NCBI GenBank assembly: GCA_034509755.1
Contig: CM067559.1
Location: 30,308,032 to 30,372,031, forward strand
DNA: 64,000 nucleotides
Source: Anisodus tanguticus
Taxonomy: Eukaryota > Streptophyta > Magnoliopsida > Solanales > Solanaceae
Direction of reading: 5' to 3'
The first letter of the stretch is position 1; each line of letters begins with the position of its first letter. Below the pieces are notes generated by a model, which was not told where the DNA came from, did no database searches, and saw nothing but the letters and a program-made list of their open reading frames with translations. Shown one piece after another: positions 20,461 through 31,454 of this stretch. Position numbers and translations under genes: made by a program.

Positions 20461-23237
20461 TGTCATGACCTCAAATTACATTATGTCGTGAGGGCACCTG
20501 CCCTAACCCAACATACATCATATCTAATAATGCGGAATTAAATGCGAAAAGATAAAGAAGTAAATGAGAAGTAATTTAACAACTCTTATAATATATACAG
20601 AATCTGAAGACAATCCTTAATGATCTGGTAGTCATGAGTACACGATCTAAGTACGAATACAAGTCTGAATATAGTTATACATCCACCGTCTAGAAATAAC
20701 AAGGATAGAACATGAAGGTAGAAGGAATTCCAGTGCCGGGGAAGAAGTTGCGGCTCACCCTGGACTCCAATGATCCCGCTCCAATAAGGCTACAAATCAA
20801 GCTGCTCCGGTATCGTCGGGGAAACACGTGTAATCAGCAACATCGTCGATCGACCCTAGCTGTAACAATGGCGAGGGTTGATACTTTCCGATACCTCTCT
20901 ACTAATTAGTTAGTTAGACATAATAAATAAATTAGTTAACTAACCTAACAGTAAGTCTACAGTTCGCTATTATACAAGTACTCTCACATTCTCAGGTTTA
21001 TAACAAGGTTCAGCCTAACCCCATTTAGGGCGTCTAGACCCATCAAGATACTCCACTCAAGTCTCACAATGATATAAGTGAAATCTAACAATATTTCTTT
21101 CCTCAAATCAAAAGAGTCTAAGTATATAAAAGATTAGCACCGAGCACACATAACACCAAATATATATCAGAATATGAATGAAATGCAAATGATATGTATG
21201 TATACAATGATCATATGTATCCGGTATACACACGTTGCTGCAGTAGCTGTTACGTGACGCCTAGGGGACTCATGATATCCATATACCCATCTGATCCCAT
21301 TGAATATCAGCTCCGTGGCTGAAGTGCCATCATCAGTCATCACTTTCATATCATGTACCATATCCAACAACTAGCTTCCCAAGCCTCTCTCAGAAATATT
21401 TCAACAGTTCAATGCCAATTATAATATGTATGAATGATATGAATATGTGTACACTATACAAACAACATGATCAGTATGATCAGATCCTATTCAAGTATTT
21501 AGACGAGATGTGGAATGATGAATGCATAACAAGTCAAATTAATAATATCCTATTAACGTGGCTACAAGTCCAAGTAAACATCAATCATACCAACCTAAGC
21601 GAATTTATGCACCGCGCCCGTGGCTCGAAGGCTAGACACATAAACTCCTTCACATGCATCATAGTAGTTCATTAATTTACCCAATCAAATTCACCGATAC
21701 CCGTATTAGTGTTCGTCACCTCACTAATACAGACCCCAATTTCCATTACTCCCATTAATTCATTACATAGCATACCAACACATAAAGCAACACTAGAGTC
21801 TACAAAGTCTCAACATGCCTCAATAAAAGTTGAAGAACTCACGCAACAACTTTCCCATTTCACCGAGTCTCATGACGAGCCCACTCTGATCGATCATATC
21901 AATTATATGAGATTACGGTCTAACGGTACCCATAATCCCCAAGCTAAATTACAAAGGAACCCTAGGCCCACATTATCAAAATATGAACTTTCCTACTCAA
22001 ATAGTACCAATACATGCTAGATAATCATAATCTCAAGTTAATTTAACAACAAACTCCAATTGGATCCTTAATTTCATGAGATGGGCAAAAGTCTCAATTT
22101 CTAACCCTAGAATCTCCCCCAATTTTCGAAAGGGTTTTAATCATGTAATTGGTCAAGTAATCATCATCTACTAGTCTTATACATTACTAGTTTACAATAT
22201 TAACAACAACAAACCAGTACCCAATCCCCAAATACAACTCTCTTATTCTCAACAAGGCATTTCTACCATTTCCCCCATTTAAGAAACATTCTTAGGATGA
22301 AGATTAACTAGAATACATTAATGGAGGGGAGGAAGGTTACCTTAATGATGATTTCCACTTGAATCTCCAAGAAACTTACTGCCCAAGCTCTAGAACCAAG
22401 AGGAATATTTTTGGGGAGTGAAAAGAGAATTCTAGGTCATCAAATCTTATATTATGAACAATACTTTCGCTCATGCATAATCGATTTTTCTGGAGAGGAC
22501 ACGCTCCCACAGAAATCCTGTCCGCTGGGGGGATCCCACTTAAAAACCCAACCTCCCGCTGGGGTGATGGAAACGCTGTCGAGGCGTACCAGCCCGTGCG
22601 AGGAACCTGTCCGCTAAGGCGGAACCTCGGCTCAAGGAAGATTCTCGCTTTGACGAGCCAGGCCTCCGCTGAGGTGGACCCGTTGAAGCGGAAGAAGGGT
22701 CGCTGGGGCGAAAACCAGACACCATCAATGCCCAATACTTCTAACACTCTGTCAACAACCCAAAATACTTTCGGGATCTTCCGGACACAAGACAAACATG
22801 CAACACTATCAAAAAATACATTCCAGACCTGCTCGCACACTCCGATTTCTCAGAAAAAGTCTCTAAGGCTCGAGTTTGACTAAAGTCAACTCTTAAGTTT
22901 TAATTTCATAATTTCTCAACTGAACCTCCAAAACACACCGGGATGTCTCGGGACTCGCCAAAGGCTCGACTAAGTCATAAATATCGTTCCGGAGCTAATG
23001 GAACCGACAAAACTACGAACGGAGCGCGTTTATCCAAAAGTCAACTATGAGTCAAACTCTTCTATGTTGTAACTTGGAATTTCTCAAACCTACTAAAATG
23101 GACCCGAAACATACCCGATCACCCCGGGAACCGTTCCACCCATCCCCACAAGTCACAAACAAGCAAACAAAGACTCAGGCGGAGTAATTTAGAGGTTTTC
23201 AGGTAAAATAAGCAAAATAACTTTTCGAGTCGTTACA
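20461..23237 (-). mobile_element. Solo LTR, Gypsy Tekay/Del-like (2777 bp)
   Basis: On the plus strand it begins tgtcatgacctcaaattac and ends gagtcgttaca. Read on the minus strand it starts TGTAACGACTCGAAAAG, the form common in Solanaceae Del/Tekay LTRs. It is flanked by aaaaa at 20456-20460 and 23238-23242, a weak but consistent 5-bp duplication. No internal region or second LTR is present, so it is a recombination remnant. A GC-rich part (22490-22720) contains repeated ccgctgggg/cgctgaggtgg phrases. Short ORFs inside it are not considered genes. Confidence 0.75.
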
Positions 23238-23242
23238 AAAAA

Positions 23243-23717
23243 AAAGAAAGGAAAAAAAGGTTCATGTCTTGGGCTAGGAGCTACACTAGGCTAATTATAA
23301 GATGAATCGAACATTCTAATCCTATTTCATACATTTAACATTTTAAGAGTCAATGCGATTTTTTCTTTAATAACAATTTCTTTAGATATGTTTGAGATGA
23401 TTTTTACATTACTCTTATTAATTTATAATGCTTATATATTATTTCTTAATAATAGAATGTATTTGAAACAATCGAGAAAAATGTTTAAATACATAGAATC
23501 CGCCAGAAAAGGATTGGTAATATTGTTATTAGCTACCGAAAATTCTTGCTCATACCCCCACCCTCCATCTCTCTCTTCTTTTGTTTCTCATTTATGCTTA
23601 GAGAGAGGAGAAGAAGAAGAAATATATAATCTCTAAATACAGAGAACATTACTGCCTCTGATTCATAGATATTTACTATTTTTCCAAAATAAAAATAAAA
23701 AAACATAAACAATAGTA
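23243..23717 (+). promoter_or_regulatory. DUF538 gene promoter and 5' UTR
   Basis: A TATATAA box at 23623-23629 lies about 90 bases before the ATG, preceded by a CT-rich tract (ccctccatctctctcttctt, 23560s). The solo LTR ends only about 480 bases upstream of the start codon, leaving a short native promoter. Confidence 0.55.
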
Positions 23718-25644
23718 ATGGATTCGCTGATGAACAGTGCAGGTTCGTATTTGATTGGTCAAAAAGCCAACAAGGAGTTCAGCAACGTCACCAATGACCT
23801 TAATGTACGGATTCTTTTTACCTTTTTTCCATTATTCTCATCTTTATTTACTTTCTTGGATTTTTATTTTTTAGGTTTCTGTTTTTGCAACAATGTGATT
23901 ATCCAATTTTTTGAAGGATTTGAAATTGGAATTCTTTAATTATGTACGTATGTTTGTGGCATCATTAAATATTGAATTTAATTGTATGATTTGGTAATGA
24001 AGATTGGATTTCTATTTGTTAATTAATGCCGGTGATACATTCTTATCCTTCCGAGTTCCATTTAATTCCAATGCTAAAATATTGTCTTTTATAGGTTCTA
24101 TAAAATATAAATCTGTACATTTTTATTTTAGTCGTATGTAATTCTATTATTACCCTTAATGGCATACATGTTTGTTCTAGAGTTGTGTGTGATCTAGTTT
24201 CTCTCTTGAGATTTTATACATGACAATGATAAGCAAGATGGGGATATGAGAAATGGGAAATATGGGTCTTTGTTGTTTTTTTTTTTTAAAATTATAATTA
24301 TTTAATAGTCGAAACTCACTGACCCATCTATCTAGATTCTAATACACGGGCGAATTAAACTGTGTGATTTTTTTTATAAGGTAACATTAATCAATGTGTG
24401 ATTTTCGGGCATGTGAATTCATAGTCTTTCATCAAAACTAGATATTTTATGTACATATTTTCTAGAATTGATCTAATATTACCTCTTGACACTCACGTTA
24501 CAAGAAGACTTAGTGGTGCACTTTGTTAAAAGCTTGGTTATTTACTAAGAAGAACAAGGATCAATTTCCACTTAATACCATTTTTTCTCCTTTTTTTAGT
24601 AGTGTATCTATGTTCTAGAAATTCTAGCTTCGCCTCTGTTGGTTAGTCATTTCAAGACATTCACATGTTTCCTTGCTATGGCTAGTTTTTTTCTTTCTTT
24701 TTTTGTTAACAAAATTAGTACAGTACAAATAGTTGTTGAACTATAATTCGGATTAAGTTTATCAACTGCATTGCTGATATTGATCCCAAACCGAATGGCT
24801 GGTCTTCTCAAATCATAATGTTGTTGTATATTCTTCTGTATCTATCTCTTTTTGTATTTTCTTCATACTGACCTTTTTTCACTTCAAAATTAGAACTTGC
24901 AAAACAGTATTACAGGAGGAACCAAAAAGCTTGTGAACAAGATTAAGGGTTAGTCTTCTGCCTGCTTTGCTTTTTTCCAATTTTTTGTCCTTACGACTTA
25001 TACCCTGGCTATTTTGGCTCGAATTTTTAATTCACAGTGTTGGACAGTGAGCATCTCGTTTAAAAGTTTAAATTGTTAGATAGTGCATTGACTTTTATTT
25101 ACTCCCCTCCCCTTAGTATCCTCTTGCTGCTCTGATACAACGCTGAAGTGTTTGATTGTCTCATCTAAAAGCTTATGTTGTTAGAGAAAGTACACTTAAT
25201 TTGCTTAATTATATTATGTTTCTATGCACATTTATGGACGTTGTCCCTACTATTAATGTTGGTTTTGTAGGAAAAGTGCAAAAGCCATTGCGCGAGCTGC
25301 TAAAAGAGTATGACATTCCAGTAGGTATTTTCCCTCGGGATGCAACCAACTACGACTTTAATGTAGAGACAAAGAAGCTTACTGTCCATATTCCGGAGAT
25401 GTGTGAAGTTACTTACAAGGATACATCCATAGTACGGTTCAATTCTATAGTTACCGGACATTTGGAGAAGGGAAAACTAGATGAGATAGAGGGAATGAAA
25501 ACAAAAGTGATGTTCCTTTTTCTAACTGTTAGTGTTATCTTATGTGAACAAACAGAGATTCATTTCACTGCTGGTTTGAGGAGAACACGTCCTAGAGCTG
25601 CATATGAAGTCTTTAGAGATGGAATTGGTATAGATAAATTCTAG
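23718..25644 (+). CDS. DUF538 domain protein, At5g01610-like (3 exons, 171 aa)
   Basis: The exons are 23718-23804, 24894-24948 and 25271-25644, with GT-AG introns of 1089 and 322 bp that keep the frame. The product starts MDSLMNSAGSYLIGQKANKE, continues 'SITGGTKKLVNKIKGKVQK', and has the DUF538 core 'LLKEYDIPVGIFPRDATNY' and 'VTGHLEKGKLDEIEGMKTK', ending 'YEVFRDGIGIDKF'. Length and exon phase fit the small plant DUF538 family; the Arabidopsis member At5g01610 has a solved structure but no firmly known biochemical role. No signal peptide or membrane segment is visible at the N-terminus. The strand after 'MKTKVM' reads 'FLFLTVSVILCEQTEIHF', about one residue longer and more hydrophobic than expected. 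The gene appears intact. Confidence 0.92.
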
Positions 25645-26048
25645 TGTCATCAACTAATTGAACTCTGAACAATGAGTGTGTCATATAATTTGACTGTCCT
25701 TTTGAGGGGATTTTTAGCACTTTCTTGCTTGTCAATGTAGTGGTTGTAACTTGTAACAAATAGTTTGTATTGAATAGTTTAAGCTCAGATTTCAACTAGT
25801 GTTTTTGTTACCGCTGTATTTCAGACTCTAAACACTAATAACTATGGACCACCATAACAGATCAAGGAAAACGAAAATGGAAGCTGTCACATTTTTATAC
25901 CCAATCAAACCTATGCATAGAGTTCAACTAGTGTTTTAGCACTTTTTAGCTAAAACTCTATGGCCATGTCCTCCGAACTCTATGCACATTTTCACAGAGT
26001 TTTGAACGTTACAATGTTCCGAACTCGGTGATGAAAAACCTAAATCGA
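25645..26048. other. DUF538 3' UTR and downstream flank
   Basis: The 3' UTR probably ends within about 150 bases; ttgtaacaaatagtttgtat near 25750 resembles a plant far-upstream polyadenylation region. The phrase caactagtgttt occurs at 25794 and 25925. Nothing else is recognisable. Confidence 0.45.
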
Positions 26049-26056
26049 CTTCTACC

Positions 26057-26901
26057 CTGAGGCGAATCCAGGATTTGGAGATTTCGGGTACCACAAATTT
26101 AAACGTAAATATATTACAATTTAGATGGTTCAAATGGAGTATACATTTAGTTGATTGATTTATTTACGTTTCGGTTCGGGTTATTCGTTTTTTATTTATA
26201 TAAATAAATCGATCGAGCAAAAACATTACGTGCTAATTATGATAACTTGAAAAAAGCATAATTTTTCAATTGGAGTATGCATTTTTTACAAGAAAAATGG
26301 CTCGTTAGCAAGAACTTATACTAATAAGCATTCTGAACTTTGAAACAAAAGCGGGTTTAGAGATGTTTTTCAACTCATCATTTTTCATGAAAATTGACTC
26401 ATTCAAAATTATAGACAATTATCCTTCTACCAAAAGATTATCTAGCAAAAAATGACCTTTCATCTTTGATAAAACAATAACTTATTGAAGAATTTCTATT
26501 TTGAAGGTCTGCAAATATATTTACCAGAGTTGTGCTCCTGGAGAAAAATAATAATTTTTCTATCATCTACTAATAAATCATCCAAGGAGTTGGGAAAGCG
26601 CATCAGTGAGGAAGGAAATTACCTCTATATTTTATGTTTAATGTTTAAAGAAAAATGAGAAAAAATATTAAAAAATGAATTAATAAGACCAGAGAAAAAG
26701 TTAGTAAGAAGTAAGAAGGAGAAACCCGTCTCTCAGTTGTAGTTGAACAATTCAACGCATTGCCAGTGGCACCAAACACCCTTTTGGTGATCCGGTGCCA
26801 ATAAGCTATTTAGCCTATTTTTTTTTATATTTACTTATGTGTATGCGAAGTCTAGAATGGGTGCCATGGCACTATCTCCCATACACATATATCCGCCCCT
26901 G
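26057..26901. mobile_element. hAT-like non-autonomous element, 845 bp
   Basis: The left end is ctgaggcgaatccagg; the right end read in reverse is caggggcggatatatg. It is flanked by perfect 8-bp duplications cttctacc at 26049-26056 and 26902-26909. The termini resemble the MITE at 917, suggesting a related hAT family. It has no transposase. Confidence 0.75.
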
Positions 26902-26909
26902 CTTCTACC

Positions 26910-27182
26910 CAACCAAGATTTTATTTGTGGACCATCAGACGTCAGCATATCGAATCCAATTACCCAAGTGAATCAAATTTTTGCACAAATTATTCTTCAA
27001 ACTCACTTGTCTTTAATTTTTGCCCCTCATATTAGTGATCTTTAAATTTCGCACCTGCCGCTTATTTAAGATCTCACTCGGCATAAGTTCTGTAATATTT
27101 TTATCTTCAGAAACTGAACTTTTGCCTCATTCAACACAAGTTCTGTAGGAATTAAGTTATGCTGCATAGGTTGTTTATTTTT
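26910..27182. other. Intergenic, nothing recognised
   Basis: AT-rich sequence without supportable coding content; leads into the duplication at 27183. Confidence 0.4.
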
Positions 27183-27425
27183 CAGATTATGATGAGTTTT
27201 GAAAGTTTTGCCTATTCCGGCATAAACTTGTGTGGATGTGATGATACATATGCCGAAGCTAAACGCTAACTATGTTGGGCCAAAATATGAAGTTATAACC
27301 TTTTTTCAGATTATGTTGAATGTTGAAAGTTTTGTCTTGTACGGCATAACTTGTAGGTTGTTATGATACATATCCAGAAACAAACGCTAACTATATCGGG
27401 CAAAATATGAAGTTATGCCGCACCA
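27183..27425 (+). repeat. Two-copy tandem duplication, ~123 bp
   Basis: Two diverged copies begin cagattatgatgagttttga (27184) and cagattatgttgaatgttga (about 27307). Each contains gatacatat, aaacgctaactat and aaaatatgaagttat in the same order. No coding content was seen. Confidence 0.65.
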
Positions 27426-27955
27426 AAAATGTTGAAGAGCAAATATTAATGACCACAAATTTGGCGGGGGGAATTAAGAACCACCCCGTAAAAAGGGGCA
27501 TTTGAACGAAAAACCCCAAGTGAATTAATGAAGTTTTGGACTTAGGGCCAGATTATTTGTGAATGGGGAAAACACAATTAGCCGTCTGCTTAACACTATT
27601 TACAGCATACTGTCCATAAATTTTTATTATCAACAAAAAGTAGCCTTACACTATGTAACCCCCTAAAATGAAATCTGAACACATTACTTTCATATCACAC
27701 AAATCTAAAACCCCAGAGTAGTTCACTTTTCTAACCCTGACCCACTAGCTCCCGCCACCCACCCCCTTCCACTCAAACCACTATTCTCTTACCACCACCA
27801 CCCTACTAGCCTCAGTCCGTCGCCAAACTCCAGTAATCACATTTAAACAATTTAAATGTAAAAAAATGAGCGAGAATGTGCAAGAGAAAGACCTAGACAC
27901 AGTGCACTTCATGTATATTGTAATATACATATTAAAATGTGGATATACATTATTC
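27426..27955. other. Intergenic, C-rich and AT-rich segments
   Basis: The stretch includes a C-rich segment (27740-27830) and a perfect short palindrome, acatttaaa/tttaaatgt separated by caa (about 27839-27859). No gene is supportable. Confidence 0.4.
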
Positions 27956-28009
27956 ATACTATTATAAAGTGTTGATATACCTCATGTACGTTGGCATATA
28001 CACTAAATA
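27956..28009 (+). repeat. 54-bp direct repeat, left copy
   Basis: From atactattataaagtgttga to cactaaata, it matches 29451-29504 with four differences. It flanks a SINE tail on the left. Confidence 0.75.
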
Positions 28010-28073
28010 GTAGCGTACAATAGACCCTTGTGGTCCAGCCCTTCCCCGAACCCCGCGCATAGCGGGAGCTTAT
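28010..28073 (+). mobile_element. SINE tail (TS-SINE-like), 5' segment
   Basis: The sequence gcgtacaatagacccttgtg, followed by gtccagcccttccccgaacc and cgcgcatagcgggagctta, matches the well-known 3' portion of Solanaceae TS-type SINEs. The tRNA-like 5' half is absent. A solo LTR at 28074 interrupts it, and it resumes at 29427. Confidence 0.75.
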
Positions 28074-29426
28074 TGTTGGGTACTCTATTGTACTTTATAA
28101 AGCAGTACGGGAAGTAAATAAATATTACAAGTGTTCGAAAGGATGAACAAACATTCAATATTCAGAAATTGAATCTTGTTGAACAAATAGGCCAATCTTC
28201 AAAACTGCCGCAAGCTTGTTGAGTCTTGAATCTTGATAACCTGAAATCAAGAAACAACTAAATCTGGATGGTTACAACGTTGTGTGTTGAGTCGAGTGAT
28301 TGCACTCTGTCCTTAAGACAAGATTGCCCCGTATATATGCTTTTACGTTAGCGGGCAATAGTCTCCCAAGATAAAACTACACTTTAATCTCAACTCTACA
28401 AAGTCAATAGGTTGAGTCTGATGAAGAAAACAAATATGAATCGACTTGCTGAAGATATGGAAAAGGAAGGAAGAGTTTCTGTTTTCTCTTCTGTTTTGTC
28501 TCTGTGTGTATATCTCGTGTATATCACACTGTATTTCGTCACTGTTTTTGAGTATTTTCGTGTGTTTTTCTCACTGTTTTTATATTGCTGAAATGTGCTG
28601 CTATTTTTGTGTATCTTTCTTTCACGTTATTGAGCCAAATAGACATCAATATATAGCAAGGAGGAGGCTGCCCAACACCCACAAACAAGGCTGTTAATAG
28701 CCATTAGTGAGGGCTGTTAATGGCAGGTTTAAGGCCATTAGTGTGTCAGGTTTAAGGCTGTTCATGGCTATTGAAGAGGGGCTGATTTATGGTCATGAAG
28801 GAGGGCTGTTTATGGAGTAGTTAATAGCCAAGTAATGACTGGTTAATGCTCCAAAAAATAGTCCACACGGTAGGCAGAAAGTTTCTGCCTTCCGTCTTTT
28901 CCAAAATCAACTTTCCAGAAACTCTAGGGACCAAACTGTAAATATTAAGTAATTTGGGGTCCAAAAAGATAATATCAGAAAGTCCCCACAGCCCACAGCC
29001 CATGACCCGTGACCCGAGACCGAGATCGGACGGGACGGGACGGGCGGGAGCCGGTGGCGCGCGTGTGGGCTTAGCCTTGAACCCAAGCACATCTAGGTCC
29101 TCCCTCCTTTAAACACATGGGATACCCCTTGGGGTCCCAAACCCTTTAACACTTTATATACTTATAAAGAGAGCAATTCTTCCTTTTCCCACTGATGTGG
29201 TACATTTGTCCCACACCATATTTCCATGCCTCAAACACCTTACTTTGTGGACCAATATCTCTTTCATTTCTCAATGAAATTTGACGATTCTTGGCCCTAC
29301 GATCATCTACTAACTTAGTAGATTATACATGTGTGAAGAGAAAAATCCTCCAACATGCGGAACACTAGTTTTTAATTCATTAAAGATGGGTGGACGCATC
29401 TCCCCGCCAAAGGCAAATTTCCAACA
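28074..29426 (-). mobile_element. Solo LTR, Copia-like (1353 bp)
   Basis: The plus-strand edges are tgttgggtactc and tttccaaca, so the minus-strand LTR runs TGTTGGAAATTTGCC to GAGTACCCAACA. The 5-bp flanks are cttat (28069-28073) and cttac (29427-29431). Removing it rejoins the SINE tail as ...gggagctta-ctacaccggactaccc, which confirms the borders. No internal region remains. A run of related ggctgttaatggc phrases lies at 28688-28830. The Copia assignment rests on size and ends only. Confidence 0.75.
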
Positions 29427-29450
29427 CTTACTACACCGGACTACCCTTTT
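29427..29450 (+). mobile_element. SINE tail, 3' segment
   Basis: The sequence ctacaccggactaccctttt completes the SINE tail begun at 28010. Confidence 0.7.
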
Positions 29451-29504
29451 ATACTATTATAAAGTGTTGATATACCTCACGTAGGTTAGTATATACACTA
29501 AATA
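29451..29504 (+). repeat. 54-bp direct repeat, right copy
   Basis: It matches 27956-28009 (about 50 of 54 positions) immediately after the SINE tail, as a target-site duplication would, though it is much longer than usual. Confidence 0.75.
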
Positions 29505-30103
29505 ATGTATATATGAAGTGTATAAGTATTAAATGTGTATGCTTCGTGTTTGGAAAAGGAAAAAAGAAGGAGAAGAAGAACAAGAAGAGAAAAAAACAGA
29601 TGTACACATTATAATGCAGTTATACAATATTTATACACATAAATTGTGTTTATACACCTCATATACAACATTGTATGCATATTATATAATTTGTATACAT
29701 TGTGTATCTTTTTCAAAAATCACCAGTGCTACCACTTCCACAAAGCTTCACCACCACTTTGACAAAAAACGTAGCTAAGAGAATTGTTGGGAAAATTAGC
29801 TTTTGGGCCTAGTACACTCATAAGGAGTGCTAGCTAATTAGACGTCCCATTAGTTAGTACAACTCTTAACCCTTACGCTGTCTATAAATATAGCACTCTG
29901 GATGTAGGGAGACACGTACTAGAAAACCTAGAAACGGCTAGAGTTAGGGTTAATTCTTTTCATCAATTAAAAGGATATTTAGGCTGTGGACAAAGGGAGT
30001 TCATCTGTTATGTGAGGATTCCCGACGACCAATGACACAAGTCGTGATTGCTGCAGATCCGCTTCCGTTATGGAGAAACCCCTAAGTCTCCTAACTAGTA
30101 TTT
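29505..30103. other. Low-complexity and candidate promoter/leader region
   Basis: An A/G-rich run (29550-29600) and tatac-rich sequence come first. A TATA box in gtctataaatatagca near 29880 is followed by leader-like sequence. It could be an LTR or pararetrovirus-type promoter fragment, but no terminal repeats or coding partner confirm this. Confidence 0.35.
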
Positions 30104-30409
30104 ATGCATCAAATACTGCAAGAACCAAACTCATGCCGACAAGAATTCAGTTTAAACCCATATGTCGTTGGAATAAAATCGGGGGTATTCAAATTCAAAT
30201 CCATTAATGTTGTCAGGGGAGAAAACCTATATTCGATCAAAATTGAGGTGGAACAAAATGGAGGGGGTATTGGCAGCGATATTAATAGGAATGGGACTGT
30301 CGATGCACTATTAAGTGTAGACGGGGACAAAATATTAAAGCAATTCATTAGTCGTCACACTATATTTAAAATGGAGCATGGAACTATTGATGTTAATAAG
30401 AAGGTTTAG
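30104..30409 (+). CDS. Unrecognised ORF, 101 codons
   Basis: The ORF starts MHQILQEPNSCRQEFSLNPY and ends GTIDVNKKV. I do not recognise a family. It lies about 220 bases after a TATA-like box and about 110 bases before the Sirevirus LTR, which may have truncated a longer unit. Beta-strand-like alternating hydrophobic residues ('YVVGIKSGVFKFKSINVV') are visible. It may be a chance ORF. Confidence 0.15.
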   Translation: MHQILQEPNSCRQEFSLNPYVVGIKSGVFKFKSINVVRGENLYSIKIEVEQNGGGIGSDINRNGTVDALLSVDGDKILKQFISRHTIFKMEHGTIDVNKKV

Positions 30410-30522
30410 TCTGTCTAGCTTTTCTGGGAACGTGGGGCTTCTATCTTAATAATAATATGTCGCAATGTTTCACTTGGAACATCAAATCCTACGCAAAAAT
30501 TCATCTTCCTTTCAATTCTCGA

Positions 30523-31398
30523 TGATATGTATTGTTTTGATGATTTGACAAACATGTAAGAAAGATGGACCAGTTCCATTAGAAAGATGGACTAGTTCCG
30601 CCGATGCAGGTCAACTCTACAATTGTAAAGTTGTTGACAGAGTGACAGTGTCACAACATTGTTGTAGAGCTACTACGGCCATGCCATTGGTCCGAGGTTT
30701 AAGGTTTGTCACTTTAATGCCATTTGTCCATCCCTCATATATATACATCTTGCTGAGGAGTGAAAACCTAATCTTGCAATAATCAAAATTTCTCTTGCTT
30801 TTGCTTACAAACCGTCAAGTTCATCAGAGTTTCAGATCAGACCAAAAATACAATAGATTGAAGGATCAGTTCTCTAACAAGTGAAGATGTCTAAGTCCTA
30901 GGTTTGTTGAGTCTTTGTTTTGTAGTTCTTAAATTTGTAAACCTACTATTCTCTTAGAATCATGTTATAGGCTATTTGGTTTCCTAAACTGTCGAGCTGT
31001 TTTGTTTTTTACTAGAGCTAGTCAAGGCGTGTCTTTACAATAGAGTTATTGTAGAGAGCTTCCAATAGAGTTATTGTAAGGGGTGAGGGATTAAGAGTTT
31101 AATTTCTAGGTTGGTGTGTCTTTACAATACATTTCTTGTAGAGAGCTTGCAATAGAGTTATTGTAAGGGGTGATGGATTAAGAGTTTAATTCCTAGGTTG
31201 CAATATGTTGTAATCTAAATGTTTGTCAGTTATAGTGGTGGTTGAGAAAATCATACTGTGGTGGGTCATGATTTTTATTCCCTTGAGCAAGGAGTTTTTC
31301 ACATAAATATCTTGTGTCATTTACCTTCTGCTTTTACTTAAGAGAATAGTAGAGAACAAGGTTCTCTACTCTACTTGGTGGACTCACATATTTTATCA
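30523..31398 (+). repeat. Sirevirus: 5' LTR
   Basis: It aligns to the split 3' LTR (56886-57048 plus 62921-63605). It starts tgatatgtattgttttgatg and ends ttttatca before the primer site. Eight differences from the 3' copy were counted by eye in the first ~107 bases. Confidence 0.85.
31027..31199 (+). repeat. Sirevirus LTR internal tandem repeat with palindromes
   Basis: Two ~87-bp units start gtgtctttacaata at 31027 and 31114. They carry near-identical copies of acaatagagttattgt, in which acaata and tattgt pair around gagt. The equivalent pair is at about 63233-63407. Confidence 0.7.
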
Positions 31399-31400
31399 AT

Positions 31401-31412
31401 TGGTATCAGAGC
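31401..31412 (+). other. Sirevirus primer-binding site
   Basis: The sequence tggtatcagagc lies two bases after the LTR end and is the classic initiator methionine tRNA primer site. Confidence 0.9.
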
Positions 31413-31454
31413 AGGTTCTTTCTAAAAGGTTAACATCTAGAAATGATCTTTCTA

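Noticed and set aside
22376..22883. Overlapping long frames on both strands (up to 154 codons)
   Set aside because: They lie in the GC-rich part of a solo LTR, overlap on both strands and resemble no family.
28446..28697. 83-codon Cys/Phe/Ser-rich frame
   Set aside because: It lies inside a solo LTR; composition follows a T-rich tract.
29790..30409. Possible endogenous pararetrovirus fragment
   Set aside because: The TATA and leader are suggestive, but no coat, movement or polymerase motif is present.
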